Shown here in pieces: positions 8,989-17,372 of a stretch of 24,860 nucleotides of DNA. The translations under genes and the position numbers were made by a program. The DNA is taken from IMG/VR virus record IMGVR_UViG_3300035698_007935, positions 1 to 24,860 of that record; one strand, written 5' to 3'. How positions within the stretch are numbered: position 1 is the first letter of the stretch; the number at the start of each line of letters is the position of its first letter. A model generated the notes under the pieces. The model was not told the origin of the DNA, searched no databases, and saw only the letters and a list, made by a program, of their open reading frames with translations. This DNA is from a virus.

Positions 8989-9810
8989 ATGACATCAGTA
9001 AAAACACCGTATGGTTTCGGGGCACAGCGTAAGGATATTCTAGAAATATCTGAAGGCATATCCCCAAATACGCATTTTAAGGTAGCACCGTGGTTGCCAA
9101 TTTCATCCCATGATGCTAGGTCAGAATTTGACATAGCTATTCCTGCTGGATCAGTCGTTGCGATTGAACATTTTGCAACTGCTGTAGGCTCGATTCCTGC
9201 TGGATTCTATATTGTTCCCGCTAATGGTGGGAAGGCATTGGATCTTACGTATGGGGCAAGTGATGTGGGTAAAGTATTAGACAAAGACACAGGAGTAGTT
9301 GTAGCAGCTGCGAAGACAGTCACAGACGGTCTGCCTGCTAACAATCCTGTAGGCTATAACTATTACCACTATTTCCATACACAGGGTCACCTGTATAATA
9401 ACATGCAGTTACAGACATCTGTCGTAGGCTTCTCAAGGAGATGGCTTATTGAAGTTCCTGTAAAGTATGATTATCAGGCAGATGGAAATCCAGGCGAATT
9501 AGTTATTGCAGACTGGGCAGTTGCAGGAAGTTGGAGACCGCTAAATAGTACTTACTGGACAGGCACAGGAATGTATGTTGCGGCAAGTGGTACCATAACC
9601 AATCCAGAACAATTGAACAAGGAAACGCAGGTTATAGGTAGGTTGTATTCGATTGCGCAGATTAGCGATGTAGATAATTTATCGTATGTGGTTACGGCTC
9701 CGGGCTTAGGACTCACAGGTAGTTCTTCTAATGGAATACCACCGCATCTTCGTAATGCGGCTACTATCAAAAGTACTACATATCGCGCTTTAATAATGAT
9801 TAACGCATAA
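8989..9810 (+). CDS. Probable head decoration (cement) protein
   Basis: The product is 273 residues, Gly/Ala/Val-rich, with few charged residues, a pattern of short beta strands and no membrane segment. It lies between the scaffold and the major capsid gene, where decoration proteins are commonly found. The segment VLDKDTGVVVAAAKTVTDG recalls the strands of capsid cement proteins, which bind the mature shell from outside. The start has AGGAG about 7 bases upstream. The next gene follows 13 bases later. The role is inferred from position and composition; a minor capsid or fibre-like head protein is also possible. Confidence 0.6.
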   Translation: MTSVKTPYGFGAQRKDILEISEGISPNTHFKVAPWLPISSHDARSEFDIAIPAGSVVAIEHFATAVGSIPAGFYIVPANGGKALDLTYGASDVGKVLDKDTGVVVAAAKTVTDGLPANNPVGYNYYHYFHTQGHLYNNMQLQTSVVGFSRRWLIEVPVKYDYQADGNPGELVIADWAVAGSWRPLNSTYWTGTGMYVAASGTITNPEQLNKETQVIGRLYSIAQISDVDNLSYVVTAPGLGLTGSSSNGIPPHLRNAATIKSTTYRALIMINA

Positions 9811-9823
9811 GAAGGAGATATTA

Positions 9824-11221
9824 ATGAAAACAGACAAACACGAAGCCCAGTTTAGCACCAAAGACATGACTAATAAAGTCATAGAGATGGGACTAGCACA
9901 GTATATGAAGGGCAAAAGAATTGTTGATGACAACGACGAAGAGCCAAAGGACATTAAAGACCACAAAGAATTCCAAACGGAATGTGACGATAGGTACAAA
10001 CGTTTCGTTGATATTTGGCATAACAATGGTATAGGACCAAATGGTAAGAGAGTAACGATAGACAACTTTATTGACAGAGCAAAGAAACGCACGGTAGAAC
10101 TTCAGAGCGACCCAAGATACCTTCGCTCAGCAGATGCGGTATCAAGTCCCGACAATACACTGTTGTTACCTAGACTCGTCAGTGAAATTATCAAGGAGCC
10201 GATACCATTTAGTGAACCTATGGCCAGCTTGCTTCCAAAAATAAACATGCTGGGATCCACTGCTTTAATTCATTACCCTATGTTGGGATCTATGGGCGGA
10301 CAAGAACTAGACATAGGTGAAGGAATGGAGTATCCCGAAGGTAATATCGACATGTCAGGATCTACGAATATCGTAATTGGAAAAAGTGGTATAGCTATCC
10401 GCTTTTCTGCTGAACAGATTAGATACTCAATGTATCCTATATTCTCTCTCTTGTTTAAGCAAGCCAAGCAAGCACTCCAACGATGGAAAGATCTTAAAAT
10501 AGCAAACCATATTTTAGGTCTTGGGGTTACACAGTTCGATAACAACGACGGAAGTGCTCTAAACGACACCACAGGAAGAGATCAAACAGGTGAGTTGAAT
10601 GGCACTCTATCTGTAGATGATTTGTTCAAGACATATGCAAACTTAGTAACAGCTGGTTTCACACCAGACACACTGATAATGCACCCTATGTCTTGGCTTA
10701 TCTTTGCACGTGATCCACAGATGCGTCACCTCGCATGGTGGGACGGTGGCAACTACTTCAATAAGGTACAGGGTAATCTGCCTTATGCGAAGCAGTTTGA
10801 AAGTCAGTATGGAGCACTAGGTGGGTCGCTTGGACTCGGTGGAGAAAGTTCGATAGCAGGAATGTATAATGCGAACCTCCAAGGATTCCCAGTTCCGCTA
10901 AGAATTGTTGTATCGCCCTCAATTCCGTTTACAGCGGCAAGTGGTACTACACCAGCTAAATCAGACATCATCATGTGTGATTCTAGCCAGCTAGGAGTTA
11001 TCTTCGTAGACGAAGAGCCTACTAGTGAACAGTGGGACGATCCTTCGAGAGACATGTTGAAGGTCAAGATTCGTGAACGCTACGCGATTGCAATTGCAAA
11101 CGATGGACAAGCAGTACGTACTATCAAGAATGTCAATATCACCCAGTCATATGATTGGACAGAGAGACTGACATGGCCTGTAGGTACGGGTGGAGCTTTA
11201 CCGTCAGGTGGCTATGAATAA
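9824..11221 (+). CDS. Major capsid protein (HK97 fold)
   Basis: At 465 residues this matches capsid proteins of large myoviruses. The first 95 residues or so are highly charged and probably helical, like a delta domain that could be trimmed by the upstream protease. The shell domain begins near LLLPRLVSEIIKEP. It includes the E-loop-like segment rich in Gly and Met (LGSMGGQELDIGEG), the spine-like helix SLLFKQAKQALQRWKDLKIAN, the A-domain region TPDTLIMHPMSWLIFARDP, and a C-terminal RDMLKVKIRERYAIAIAND, a pattern common near the end of such capsid proteins. AAGGAGA lies 6 bases before ATG. A strong terminator follows directly, typical for a highly expressed capsid gene. The cleavage site is not visible. 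Confidence 0.88.
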   Translation: MKTDKHEAQFSTKDMTNKVIEMGLAQYMKGKRIVDDNDEEPKDIKDHKEFQTECDDRYKRFVDIWHNNGIGPNGKRVTIDNFIDRAKKRTVELQSDPRYLRSADAVSSPDNTLLLPRLVSEIIKEPIPFSEPMASLLPKINMLGSTALIHYPMLGSMGGQELDIGEGMEYPEGNIDMSGSTNIVIGKSGIAIRFSAEQIRYSMYPIFSLLFKQAKQALQRWKDLKIANHILGLGVTQFDNNDGSALNDTTGRDQTGELNGTLSVDDLFKTYANLVTAGFTPDTLIMHPMSWLIFARDPQMRHLAWWDGGNYFNKVQGNLPYAKQFESQYGALGGSLGLGGESSIAGMYNANLQGFPVPLRIVVSPSIPFTAASGTTPAKSDIIMCDSSQLGVIFVDEEPTSEQWDDPSRDMLKVKIRERYAIAIANDGQAVRTIKNVNITQSYDWTERLTWPVGTGGALPSGGYE

Positions 11222-11252
11222 GAATAGTTTCTAGTATATAGAACGGTCTAAC

Positions 11253-11291
11253 ATACCTGGCCAGGCCGTCGCTTGGTCAGGTATATTTTCT
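11253..11291 (+). terminator. Intrinsic terminator after the capsid gene
   Basis: A 14-pair stem (11253-11266 with 11271-11284, two G-T wobbles) closes on the four-base loop CGTC and is followed by ATTTTCT. The U tract is short, so termination may be partial. It would set the capsid operon apart in expression from the small and neck genes downstream. Confidence 0.8.
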
Positions 11292-11304
11292 AAAGGAGAG
11301 GAAG

Positions 11305-11424
11305 ATGAGAAGAAACACACCCATAAGGAATGGAAGTGGAAGAGGGACAAGAGCTAACCGTGGACGTGGTGGATGTAAAACCACTCGCAAGACAGGGCAG
11401 GGAAGAACAACTAGACGGAAATAG
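11305..11424 (+). CDS. Tiny Arg/Gly-rich basic protein (39 aa)
   Basis: The ATG at 11305 has AAAGGAGAGG just upstream and the frame ends with TAG at 11422-11424. The product has 11 Arg, 3 Lys and 8 Gly in 39 residues and no Asp or Glu. It includes RANRGRGG and a single Cys24. Such a protein would bind nucleic acid or acidic surfaces; protamine-like DNA binding, or a packaged internal protein, are possible roles. It lies between the capsid terminator and a small acidic protein. The function is not recognised. The strong ribosome site and the gene-sized gap it fills support it as real. Confidence 0.7.
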   Translation: MRRNTPIRNGSGRGTRANRGRGGCKTTRKTGQGRTTRRK

Positions 11425-11446
11425 TTATTTATAAGAGGTATTAAGA

Positions 11447-11737
11447 ATGGATAAATTAGATCAGGTTTATGACGAATTAATAGGCACGAAGCCTATAGAA
11501 AACAAACTAATTACACATCAAAAAACACCGACAAACATAATCAAATCACAAAATGCATTTAACCAATTGGGATTCGAAAAATTAGCTAGTCACTATACTG
11601 ACCAATCGTGTCTTCCTACGGGAAAATATGCAAATCAGTTTGATGATATAATAGATGAAGAAGTAGAAGAACGTGTTGTAGAAGTTAAATATCCAGAACC
11701 AGAGATGACAGAAGAAGAACTAGAAGAGATATTATAA
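11447..11737 (+). CDS. Small acidic protein of unknown function (96 aa)
   Basis: I do not recognise this product. The first 60 residues are mixed polar; the last 30 are strongly acidic (DDIIDEEVEERVVE, then PEPEMTEEELEE). AAGAGG stands 7 bases before the ATG. It ends one base before the next gene starts, so it is probably translated with the neck protein. Its charge is opposite to that of the Arg/Gly-rich protein encoded just before it, so the two could interact; this is inference only. Confidence 0.75.
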   Translation: MDKLDQVYDELIGTKPIENKLITHQKTPTNIIKSQNAFNQLGFEKLASHYTDQSCLPTGKYANQFDDIIDEEVEERVVEVKYPEPEMTEEELEEIL

Positions 11738-11738
11738 T

Positions 11739-13181
11739 ATGACAGTACCTATAAAGCTTTCCAGTACACCGTCAAACGGTGCGGAAAATGTTCCAACAAA
11801 CTTGGAACTTACAGTTACTTTCAATACGCCTCTAGATGAAGATACGATCCAAGAAGCCACACAGCTTATTAATATGGATACTAATGATATCTATCCAATC
11901 TCAGTTGGATTGTCAGAAAATACAATTACATATTATCCTGGACGAGCACTAGAAGATTATACGCGCTTTGAGTTAAGAATAATTGGATCAGATATATCTA
12001 GTGGACTACAGCCATTAAAGTCAGAAGACGGTGATGCTCTAACAGCAACAATCATAATTAGATTCTTGACTTCTCTACCAATAACAACCGGTAGCAGTAG
12101 TACAACCACTGAATATACCACCACAGAAGTAGATGCGTCTGGTCAAACTATAGCGGCAGCATATGATATATTTGCTTTTAGTGAAAGCAACCCCCCTGAT
12201 TCAACTCTATTTGTGGGTCCAACTTATTATGGCTCGGGGAACACATCTATTACAATTGACTATAATCTAGATATAGATCCAGTCTCTTCGTCAGGTGCGA
12301 TAACTATAGAGCAAAGAGCTTTTGTCGACCGTAGATATGCGGCTGACACATCTGCTGAGATAGAGGGTCTTTCTGATTACTATCTAGACCCACAAGACAA
12401 TGTTTATTGTCCAGCTGCAAAAGACACATTTACAAGTCCAGGCTTTAGTATCTCCGTAGAAGAGGGAAGAATAGTCATTAGTATGGATGATGCAAATGCT
12501 TTTAAATGGAACTCACAAGTAAATGTGACCGTGGATAAGTCATTGGCTTCATCCTCAGATACAGGGTCGCAGACCCTTGCCTCTGATACAGAGATTATAT
12601 TTACTACGGCTATGTTTCCATGGTATGGAGAGATAGAAGAAGTAAGACTTGAACTTGGACCTGCCAATGAACATTTCACAGATTTCCTTATCACCAGATT
12701 TCTATTAAGAGCATCTATAAGAGCATGGAAATTAGCATGCTTTAAATTTGAGCTATGTCGCCCACCTTTCTTTGTTGTTGAATACGCAGTTCTTAGAGCT
12801 ATTTATGACATAATGACAGGTCCAGAAGGAAGGGCTGTCTTCACTAGGGAGAAGTCCAAAACACTTGGTAGTTTTTCTGTGAAGTATTCAGCTGGAAGCA
12901 GTAGTGATACAGATGAAATGTACAAGAAGTTGAAAGCATACGAATTTTCTCTGCGCAATATGTGCAGAGGTTACACAGAAGCTACTACAGGTGTTAAAGG
13001 TACAGCAACAGGTACTTACCCAGCACTATCATATAGAGAAAGACACTGGCATAGTGACGGAGGAAAAGAGAACACCAAGAACTACAGAGTATATAAGAAC
13101 CCCAAGATAAATGAGACATATGTAAATATATCGGATAGTACGGATTTAGACGTAATACCTTTAAACGAGATATATACCTAA
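11739..13181 (+). CDS. Neck/connector-type protein with an N-terminal Ig-like domain
   Basis: The product is 480 residues. Residues 5-110 read like a bacterial Ig-like domain of the SbsA/Big_5 kind: SSTPSNGAENVPTNLELTVT, then FNTPLDEDTI, YYPGRALEDYTRFELRI and a closing strand IIIRFLT. A Ser/Thr linker follows near 115-130. A second beta-rich region (about 140-290) ends in another strand like the first (EIIFTTAMFPWYG). From about 295 the protein becomes helical (EEVRLELGPANEHFTDFLIT, RASIRAWKLACFKFEL), which fits a head-tail adaptor, and finishes with a Tyr-rich tail. Ig domains in phage virions often decorate surfaces and bind glycans. The position between capsid and sheath genes supports a neck role. 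The exact connector family is not recognised. Confidence 0.65.
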   Translation: MTVPIKLSSTPSNGAENVPTNLELTVTFNTPLDEDTIQEATQLINMDTNDIYPISVGLSENTITYYPGRALEDYTRFELRIIGSDISSGLQPLKSEDGDALTATIIIRFLTSLPITTGSSSTTTEYTTTEVDASGQTIAAAYDIFAFSESNPPDSTLFVGPTYYGSGNTSITIDYNLDIDPVSSSGAITIEQRAFVDRRYAADTSAEIEGLSDYYLDPQDNVYCPAAKDTFTSPGFSISVEEGRIVISMDDANAFKWNSQVNVTVDKSLASSSDTGSQTLASDTEIIFTTAMFPWYGEIEEVRLELGPANEHFTDFLITRFLLRASIRAWKLACFKFELCRPPFFVVEYAVLRAIYDIMTGPEGRAVFTREKSKTLGSFSVKYSAGSSSDTDEMYKKLKAYEFSLRNMCRGYTEATTGVKGTATGTYPALSYRERHWHSDGGKENTKNYRVYKNPKINETYVNISDSTDLDVIPLNEIYT

Positions 13182-13196
13182 TTAAGGATTAAAAAC

Positions 13197-13541
13197 ATGA
13201 CAAGTGAATATAAACAAGTAGGACCATATAGGACAAGAGACATAAAACTTGCGTCTATTCTTCTTGCTTGTGGACATGGACTTACTGGCCTACAGTATAA
13301 GCCTACTAATAACTACAAGCAGATCACAGACAAGAAAAGACAGAGAACAAACGTCTTGTTTGAATTTGATATGAATGAAGAACTCAACAAAGTTATCATT
13401 CAGTTTAACAGTAGACAGCTTATGATAGATGCGGCAACGCTGCTTGATTGTTTCCACAGTCTTAAGTCTATGGTCTCAAATGCAAACTATCAAGACTTTG
13501 AAGACATAAACAAAGTGACAACGGAGATAATAGAAAATTAA
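13197..13541 (+). CDS. Small head-tail region protein, DUF5659-like (114 aa)
   Basis: The product is a single small domain. Its opening (YRTRDIKLASILLACGHGL), then a strand pair (NVLFEFDMNEELNKVIIQF) and a closing helix resemble the DUF5659-type pattern seen in small phage and bacterial proteins: a residue pair before a helix ending in GH, then a beta hairpin. The role of that pattern is unknown to me, and the match is from memory of the pattern, not a search. AAGGA lies about 9 bases before the ATG. The last codons run into the frame of the next gene, which may start by re-initiation or frameshift here. Confidence 0.6.
   Translation: MTSEYKQVGPYRTRDIKLASILLACGHGLTGLQYKPTNNYKQITDKKRQRTNVLFEFDMNEELNKVIIQFNSRQLMIDAATLLDCFHSLKSMVSNANYQDFEDINKVTTEIIEN
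13523..13539 (+). promoter_or_regulatory. Possible ribosome site with ATT start, or +1 shift site
   Basis: GGAG at 13523-13526 lies 10 bases before ATT 13537-13539, which overlaps the stop TAA of the preceding gene by one base. The run AAAA at 13534-13537 would also let a +1 slip join the two frames. Both options explain why the next frame has no ATG, GTG or TTG near its beginning. Confidence 0.4.
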
Positions 13542-14514
13542 TTACTTTAGCAACAGCATCAATGATGGACCAGTAGAGAGAAACGCTAAAAGACTCCCAG
13601 AGAGTATTTCTAATTTACTACAAAAACCACTGTATCGTCCAGACGCTATTACGTTTGATACAGAGGGAACACAACCATCGTTTTTCAGTGAGTGTGAAAA
13701 TATTGTTGATGCTATAGATATACTAATCAAGTATGTTCAAACAGCACATCAGCTGTTTGATGGTAATGCGTGGAGAATATGGTTGCCTTATGAAGTTGTT
13801 CCACTGAAAGCCGGAGATAATATATATAGTACAGATAATCATATTTACGAAGTAAAAGATGTTGACAATAAGTATATTGGAGTGTATACTCTAGTTGACA
13901 ATGGAACCCCACCTACTGTTAATCAACAGCTGTATGTTGGGGCTAAGAATAGAATTAGATTTGTTATGGGTTACGCTAACGCTGAAGAGCTAGACACATA
14001 TGCAAACACAGCAGAGTGGAAAGCAATGAAAGAGGCTCCCTTCATTCCGACAATTACATATCGGATGATGAGAATAGAACCTGCTGGTAAAGATAGCTAT
14101 TTTGCTGGAACTAAAGATTTAGGTTCTCGCAATTTAGGCACATTTAAGTATGATAATGACAAGTTGGCGAATGTCAGAGTAAAGAGACAGGATGTAGAGA
14201 TCCAGTTTAGTGCATGGGATACTACAGGTGTTGGCGCAACAGCTCTCTCTAAATGGCTTCGTAAGGCATTTGATATTATTATTCCCGTTCTACGTGAACA
14301 CGGTCTTGAGCAAGGACACTTCTGGAAACAGGAACACGATGTCCATGTTGTCAAGTGGAAGAACGACATAACTGTTCGCAGTTTAGTCTATCGCTTCCGT
14401 ATTGGTATTGCATCTGTCTTCAATGAATATTTGTTGAGGCATCTTACGATACGAGAAACTGTTTCACCAAGTGGGGAAGTTGGCGTTAATACCGAAATGT
14501 TTATAGATTATTAA
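13537..14514 (+). CDS. Probable neck or tail-completion protein with an unconventional start
   Basis: The frame is open from 13534 to TAA at 14512-14514. From ATT 13537 it gives 325 residues: NYFSNSINDGPVERNAKRL, then PLYRPDAITFDTEG, a helix (IVDAIDILIKYVQTAHQLF), then a beta-rich part including IPTITYRMMRIEPAGKDSYF and a C-terminal RFRIGIASVFNEYLLRHLTI. The only usual start is TTG 13783, with GGAG 7 bases before it. That start would leave 241 coding-looking bases unused in an otherwise gapless operon. Alternatives are ATT initiation, a +1 frameshift from the preceding gene giving one 440-residue protein, or a one-base insertion error in AAAA at 13534-13537. The position just before the sheath gene suggests a neck or tail-terminator role. 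The family is not recognised. Confidence 0.6.
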   Translation: MNYFSNSINDGPVERNAKRLPESISNLLQKPLYRPDAITFDTEGTQPSFFSECENIVDAIDILIKYVQTAHQLFDGNAWRIWLPYEVVPLKAGDNIYSTDNHIYEVKDVDNKYIGVYTLVDNGTPPTVNQQLYVGAKNRIRFVMGYANAEELDTYANTAEWKAMKEAPFIPTITYRMMRIEPAGKDSYFAGTKDLGSRNLGTFKYDNDKLANVRVKRQDVEIQFSAWDTTGVGATALSKWLRKAFDIIIPVLREHGLEQGHFWKQEHDVHVVKWKNDITVRSLVYRFRIGIASVFNEYLLRHLTIRETVSPSGEVGVNTEMFIDY

Positions 14515-14552
14515 AATTTAATTTTTATGCGACAATTATAGGAGAAGTTATA

Positions 14553-16004
14553 ATGACTGACGAATACCCAAACGTACCAAAAACGTTTCTAGAATTTAAG
14601 GATGGCGGACTCACTGTTGCGCCTCCTGCGCCAGGAAAAAAGATAACATTAATTGCTGTTACTAACTCTTCGTCGCTGACTGCAAACGAGCCTGTTGAAA
14701 CAACTAGTGTAACAACAGCATTAACTCTCAGCTATCATGATGATGGTACACACTCCGAAATGACAAGAGCTGTTTCTGAAGCGTATGCGATGGGAGCTAA
14801 AAGAGTAGAGCTAATGAAAATCTGTCCAGAGGACGCAAATGGAGTTGCAACTGCATCTGGTGTTATATACACCGCAAGTGGTTCTTACTACATTCCTTCT
14901 GATGATATTGATGTAGACGATAGATGGGATCTGCTAAGTGTAGCTTATGCAAGTCTCTTAGATCATGATGTGGACATAGTCGTTCCGACCGAGGCTTATA
15001 TTGATAATCCTGCGTCTGCATCTGGATCATATACTACACGCGATTTTGGATTCCAGCTTGCTCAGTTTTGCTTTGAAAGCACGAGTGTTAACAACACAGC
15101 ACATGGAGTTATCGCTGCTCGTAATGAATTGCAAGTAGCCGATGCCGAATATGGTGAGAGTGTAGATGTTGCACATGGAACACCTACATTAGCTCAAGTC
15201 TCCAGGTATGCCACCGATTGTGGTACATATGCCTTCTGTTCATACTATGATGGCACAGGAGAAGCAGGAGTAGATGCTAGGCATAGACCAACTGCTTATC
15301 ACTATTTCAAGAATTCATCTGATTCAACATTACCCGCTCTCATAGGGGCTGCTGAACTAGATGCAAACGGTTTCCCAATTGACCAAGGAGCTTATATAGG
15401 AGTGGTCGGTGGACTTGTGAAGCATTCGAACTTTGCTGCTAAGACAGCGTTCCCAGAGTACGGATATTACAATGGTAATCTTGCAGTTACTTATGGGGCT
15501 ATGCAACTGAATCTACTCTCGGAAGATTCACCAACAAACAAAGGACTCACTGGAATTACAATTGCTAGAAAATATAGCATGAGTCAATTGAACACTCTTG
15601 CAGGAGCAAGATTTGTTGTTGCACAGGTTAAGAGTAGAAGAGGAGTTGTTGTTTGTAATGCGATGACAGGTGCATGGAACGTAAGTGATTACTATCGCTC
15701 AGATTATGTGAGGCAAACTACTGTAAACACAACACATGAAGTAGCTGACATAATTCGTGACGAAAGCGATCCATATCTTGGTCGTCCGGCTAATGGCGAT
15801 ATTGTAGCTGCTATACAGGCAAAATTTGATAATGCAATAGGAGACCTGATCGAAAGAGGAGCATTATTGAGTGGGACTGCGATACTTACACTGACACCAG
15901 AGAATAGAATTCTTGGTGAAGGCACAGTAGTTATCTCCCTGACTGTCCCTGGTGAGCTGAGTAAAATAAATGGTTCTATTGGGCTTAATAGAGCAAACGT
16001 TTAA
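14553..16004 (+). CDS. Contractile tail sheath protein
   Basis: The product is 483 residues. It forms the contractile outer tail cylinder that drives the tube through the cell envelope. The sequence has the sheath layout: an N-terminal strand region, then a Rossmann-like part with helices and DVDIVVPTEAYI, a central domain with GVIAARNELQ, and a conserved C-terminal domain with FVVAQVKSRRGVVVCNA, DPYLGRPANGD, and a final beta strand region (VVISLTVPGELSKINGSI) that in sheaths links neighbouring subunits. AGGAGAA stands about 7 bases before ATG. The tube gene follows 15 bases later, the usual pairing. The call is firm by sequence pattern and order. Confidence 0.88.
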   Translation: MTDEYPNVPKTFLEFKDGGLTVAPPAPGKKITLIAVTNSSSLTANEPVETTSVTTALTLSYHDDGTHSEMTRAVSEAYAMGAKRVELMKICPEDANGVATASGVIYTASGSYYIPSDDIDVDDRWDLLSVAYASLLDHDVDIVVPTEAYIDNPASASGSYTTRDFGFQLAQFCFESTSVNNTAHGVIAARNELQVADAEYGESVDVAHGTPTLAQVSRYATDCGTYAFCSYYDGTGEAGVDARHRPTAYHYFKNSSDSTLPALIGAAELDANGFPIDQGAYIGVVGGLVKHSNFAAKTAFPEYGYYNGNLAVTYGAMQLNLLSEDSPTNKGLTGITIARKYSMSQLNTLAGARFVVAQVKSRRGVVVCNAMTGAWNVSDYYRSDYVRQTTVNTTHEVADIIRDESDPYLGRPANGDIVAAIQAKFDNAIGDLIERGALLSGTAILTLTPENRILGEGTVVISLTVPGELSKINGSIGLNRANV

Positions 16005-16019
16005 AAAGGAGGATTAATT

Positions 16020-16643
16020 ATGCCAAATTATAAAAGAACATATACATCCTTTTCTGGATCAGATATTGTCTGTATCATCGGTGGCAAAGTAATTGCCGAA
16101 CTACAAGGATGCTCTTTTAATACCACCAGAGAAAAGGCCCCATGTTATACACTTGGATCGGCTGACCCACGTGCGTTTAGTAGGGGGAAGAGAGGAATAT
16201 CTGGATCTCTAATCTTCCTGTTCTTTAACAAATCGCCATTGCTTAATGAAAATGGTGGCAAGTTTCTTGGAAGAAAAGCAGAAGCACGCTTATTCAATGC
16301 TACCAATGCTACGAGGGACGAAGATATTGCGAGTGTTAACACTCCACCTCAAGCAACCGAAACTACACATGAGCTATATAGTGCATGGTATGTAGACCAA
16401 ATTCCACCGTTTGATATCTTAGTCCGTGCTACTAATGAGTATGGGCATAGAGCACAAATGGAAATTAATGGTACAGAAATCATTAATATGGGATCTGGGT
16501 TCTCGGTAGACGATATCACGTTAGATGAAAGCAACACATATGTTGCCAGACGTATTAAATCGTGGTACAAACAGCAGACTTATGATGCTGGAACGAGCAG
16601 TTGGGCAGATGACACAATACAATATGCAAATATTCCGTTTTAA
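16020..16643 (+). CDS. Tail tube protein
   Basis: The product is 207 residues and forms the inner tail tube. Features: TSFSGSDIVCIIGGKVIAEL at the start; SRGKRGISGSLIFLFF near the middle (a strand that likely lines the tube); PPFDILVRATNEYGHRAQM; and a C-terminal hairpin with DDITLDESNTYVARRIKSW. AAAGGAGG lies about 8 bases before ATG. It directly follows the sheath and is followed by a terminator, consistent with high expression as the main tube subunit. The next two genes repeat its pattern (SFAGSDI, YARGIRTIAGTMIF), so a tube-fold gene has been duplicated here. Which copy builds the tube is judged by order and terminator. Confidence 0.8.
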   Translation: MPNYKRTYTSFSGSDIVCIIGGKVIAELQGCSFNTTREKAPCYTLGSADPRAFSRGKRGISGSLIFLFFNKSPLLNENGGKFLGRKAEARLFNATNATRDEDIASVNTPPQATETTHELYSAWYVDQIPPFDILVRATNEYGHRAQMEINGTEIINMGSGFSVDDITLDESNTYVARRIKSWYKQQTYDAGTSSWADDTIQYANIPF

Positions 16644-16650
16644 GAAAGGC

Positions 16651-16689
16651 AAGGACATGAGGGGCGTAAGCCCCTCTGCCCTTATTTTT
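16651..16689 (+). terminator. Intrinsic terminator after the tail tube gene
   Basis: A perfect 7-pair GC-rich stem (16659-16665 with 16670-16676) closes on the tetraloop GTAA, of the stable GNRA type. Outer AAGG (16651-16654) can pair with CCTT (16680-16683). A T-rich run ending TTTTT at 16689 completes the signal. It probably raises tube over downstream gene expression. The next gene begins 2 bases after the run. Confidence 0.82.
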
Positions 16690-16691
16690 AG

Positions 16692-17372
16692 ATGCCATAT
16701 AACCAACTCGAAATGTCGCAAGGATGGCCAGATGGCCAGTATTCATTTGCTGGGTCAGATATAGATGTAACCTATGTTTCTCATGATACAAATGGGTTAA
16801 GTCGAGTATTAACAAACCTACAAACAATATCTATTTCAACACATAGCGAAGTATATCCTGTCCGTAGACTCGGAGAAAGATCTCCACATGGTTATGCGAG
16901 AGGAATACGTACAATAGCAGGCACTATGATATTCTTATTGAGAGGGAATGACCCTTTTCTAAGAGAAGTCATTAACTCGTCAGAAACTGTTGAGGCCCAT
17001 GGAGCCTACGAAATAAGACGATGTTACATAGAGCTAATACCTAAATTTGACATTATTGTCAAAGCTGTTAATGAAGTTGTAGCTACGAATGTAGATAATA
17101 AGGCGATTCATGTTGGAACACAAATGTATGTCAGCGGGATAGTCCTTGCTGAAACAGGAGTGACTCTTTCAACCCACGATGTTTATACAGAACTTACATA
17201 TACATACGTTGCAGAATTTGTAAGACCATTTGCAAGCACAATCCCAATTGAAGAAATCAAAAGATTAACTATGCCGAAGTCCATAGACTCGGCATCTATC
17301 TCTCAGTTAGTAAATAAATATTCTGATGATTTAATACAATTTAACAAGATTGCTGGAAAGGTAAGCAGATGA
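16692..17372 (+). CDS. Tail-tube-like paralogue
   Basis: This 226-residue protein repeats the tube pattern: QYSFAGSDIDVTYVS against TSFSGSDIVCIIGG; GERSPHGYARGIRTIAGTMIF against GSADPRAFSRGKRGISGSLIF; IPKFDIIVKAVNE against IPPFDILVRATNE; and a C-terminal hairpin ending YTYVAEFVRPF. It adds a C-terminal helical tail of about 45 residues. It could be a tube-end or tube-initiator protein, or a second ring type under the baseplate. It has no clear ribosome site: ATG 16692 immediately follows the terminator T run and a stop precedes it in frame. ATG 16713 is the only other near start. It is probably translated weakly. It overlaps the next gene by ATGA. Confidence 0.72.
   Translation: MPYNQLEMSQGWPDGQYSFAGSDIDVTYVSHDTNGLSRVLTNLQTISISTHSEVYPVRRLGERSPHGYARGIRTIAGTMIFLLRGNDPFLREVINSSETVEAHGAYEIRRCYIELIPKFDIIVKAVNEVVATNVDNKAIHVGTQMYVSGIVLAETGVTLSTHDVYTELTYTYVAEFVRPFASTIPIEEIKRLTMPKSIDSASISQLVNKYSDDLIQFNKIAGKVSR

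Noticed and set aside
12563-12577. Perfect short hairpin AGGGTC-GCA-GACCCT
   Set aside because: It is inside the Ig-like/neck coding region, only six pairs long, with no T run and no gene boundary nearby.
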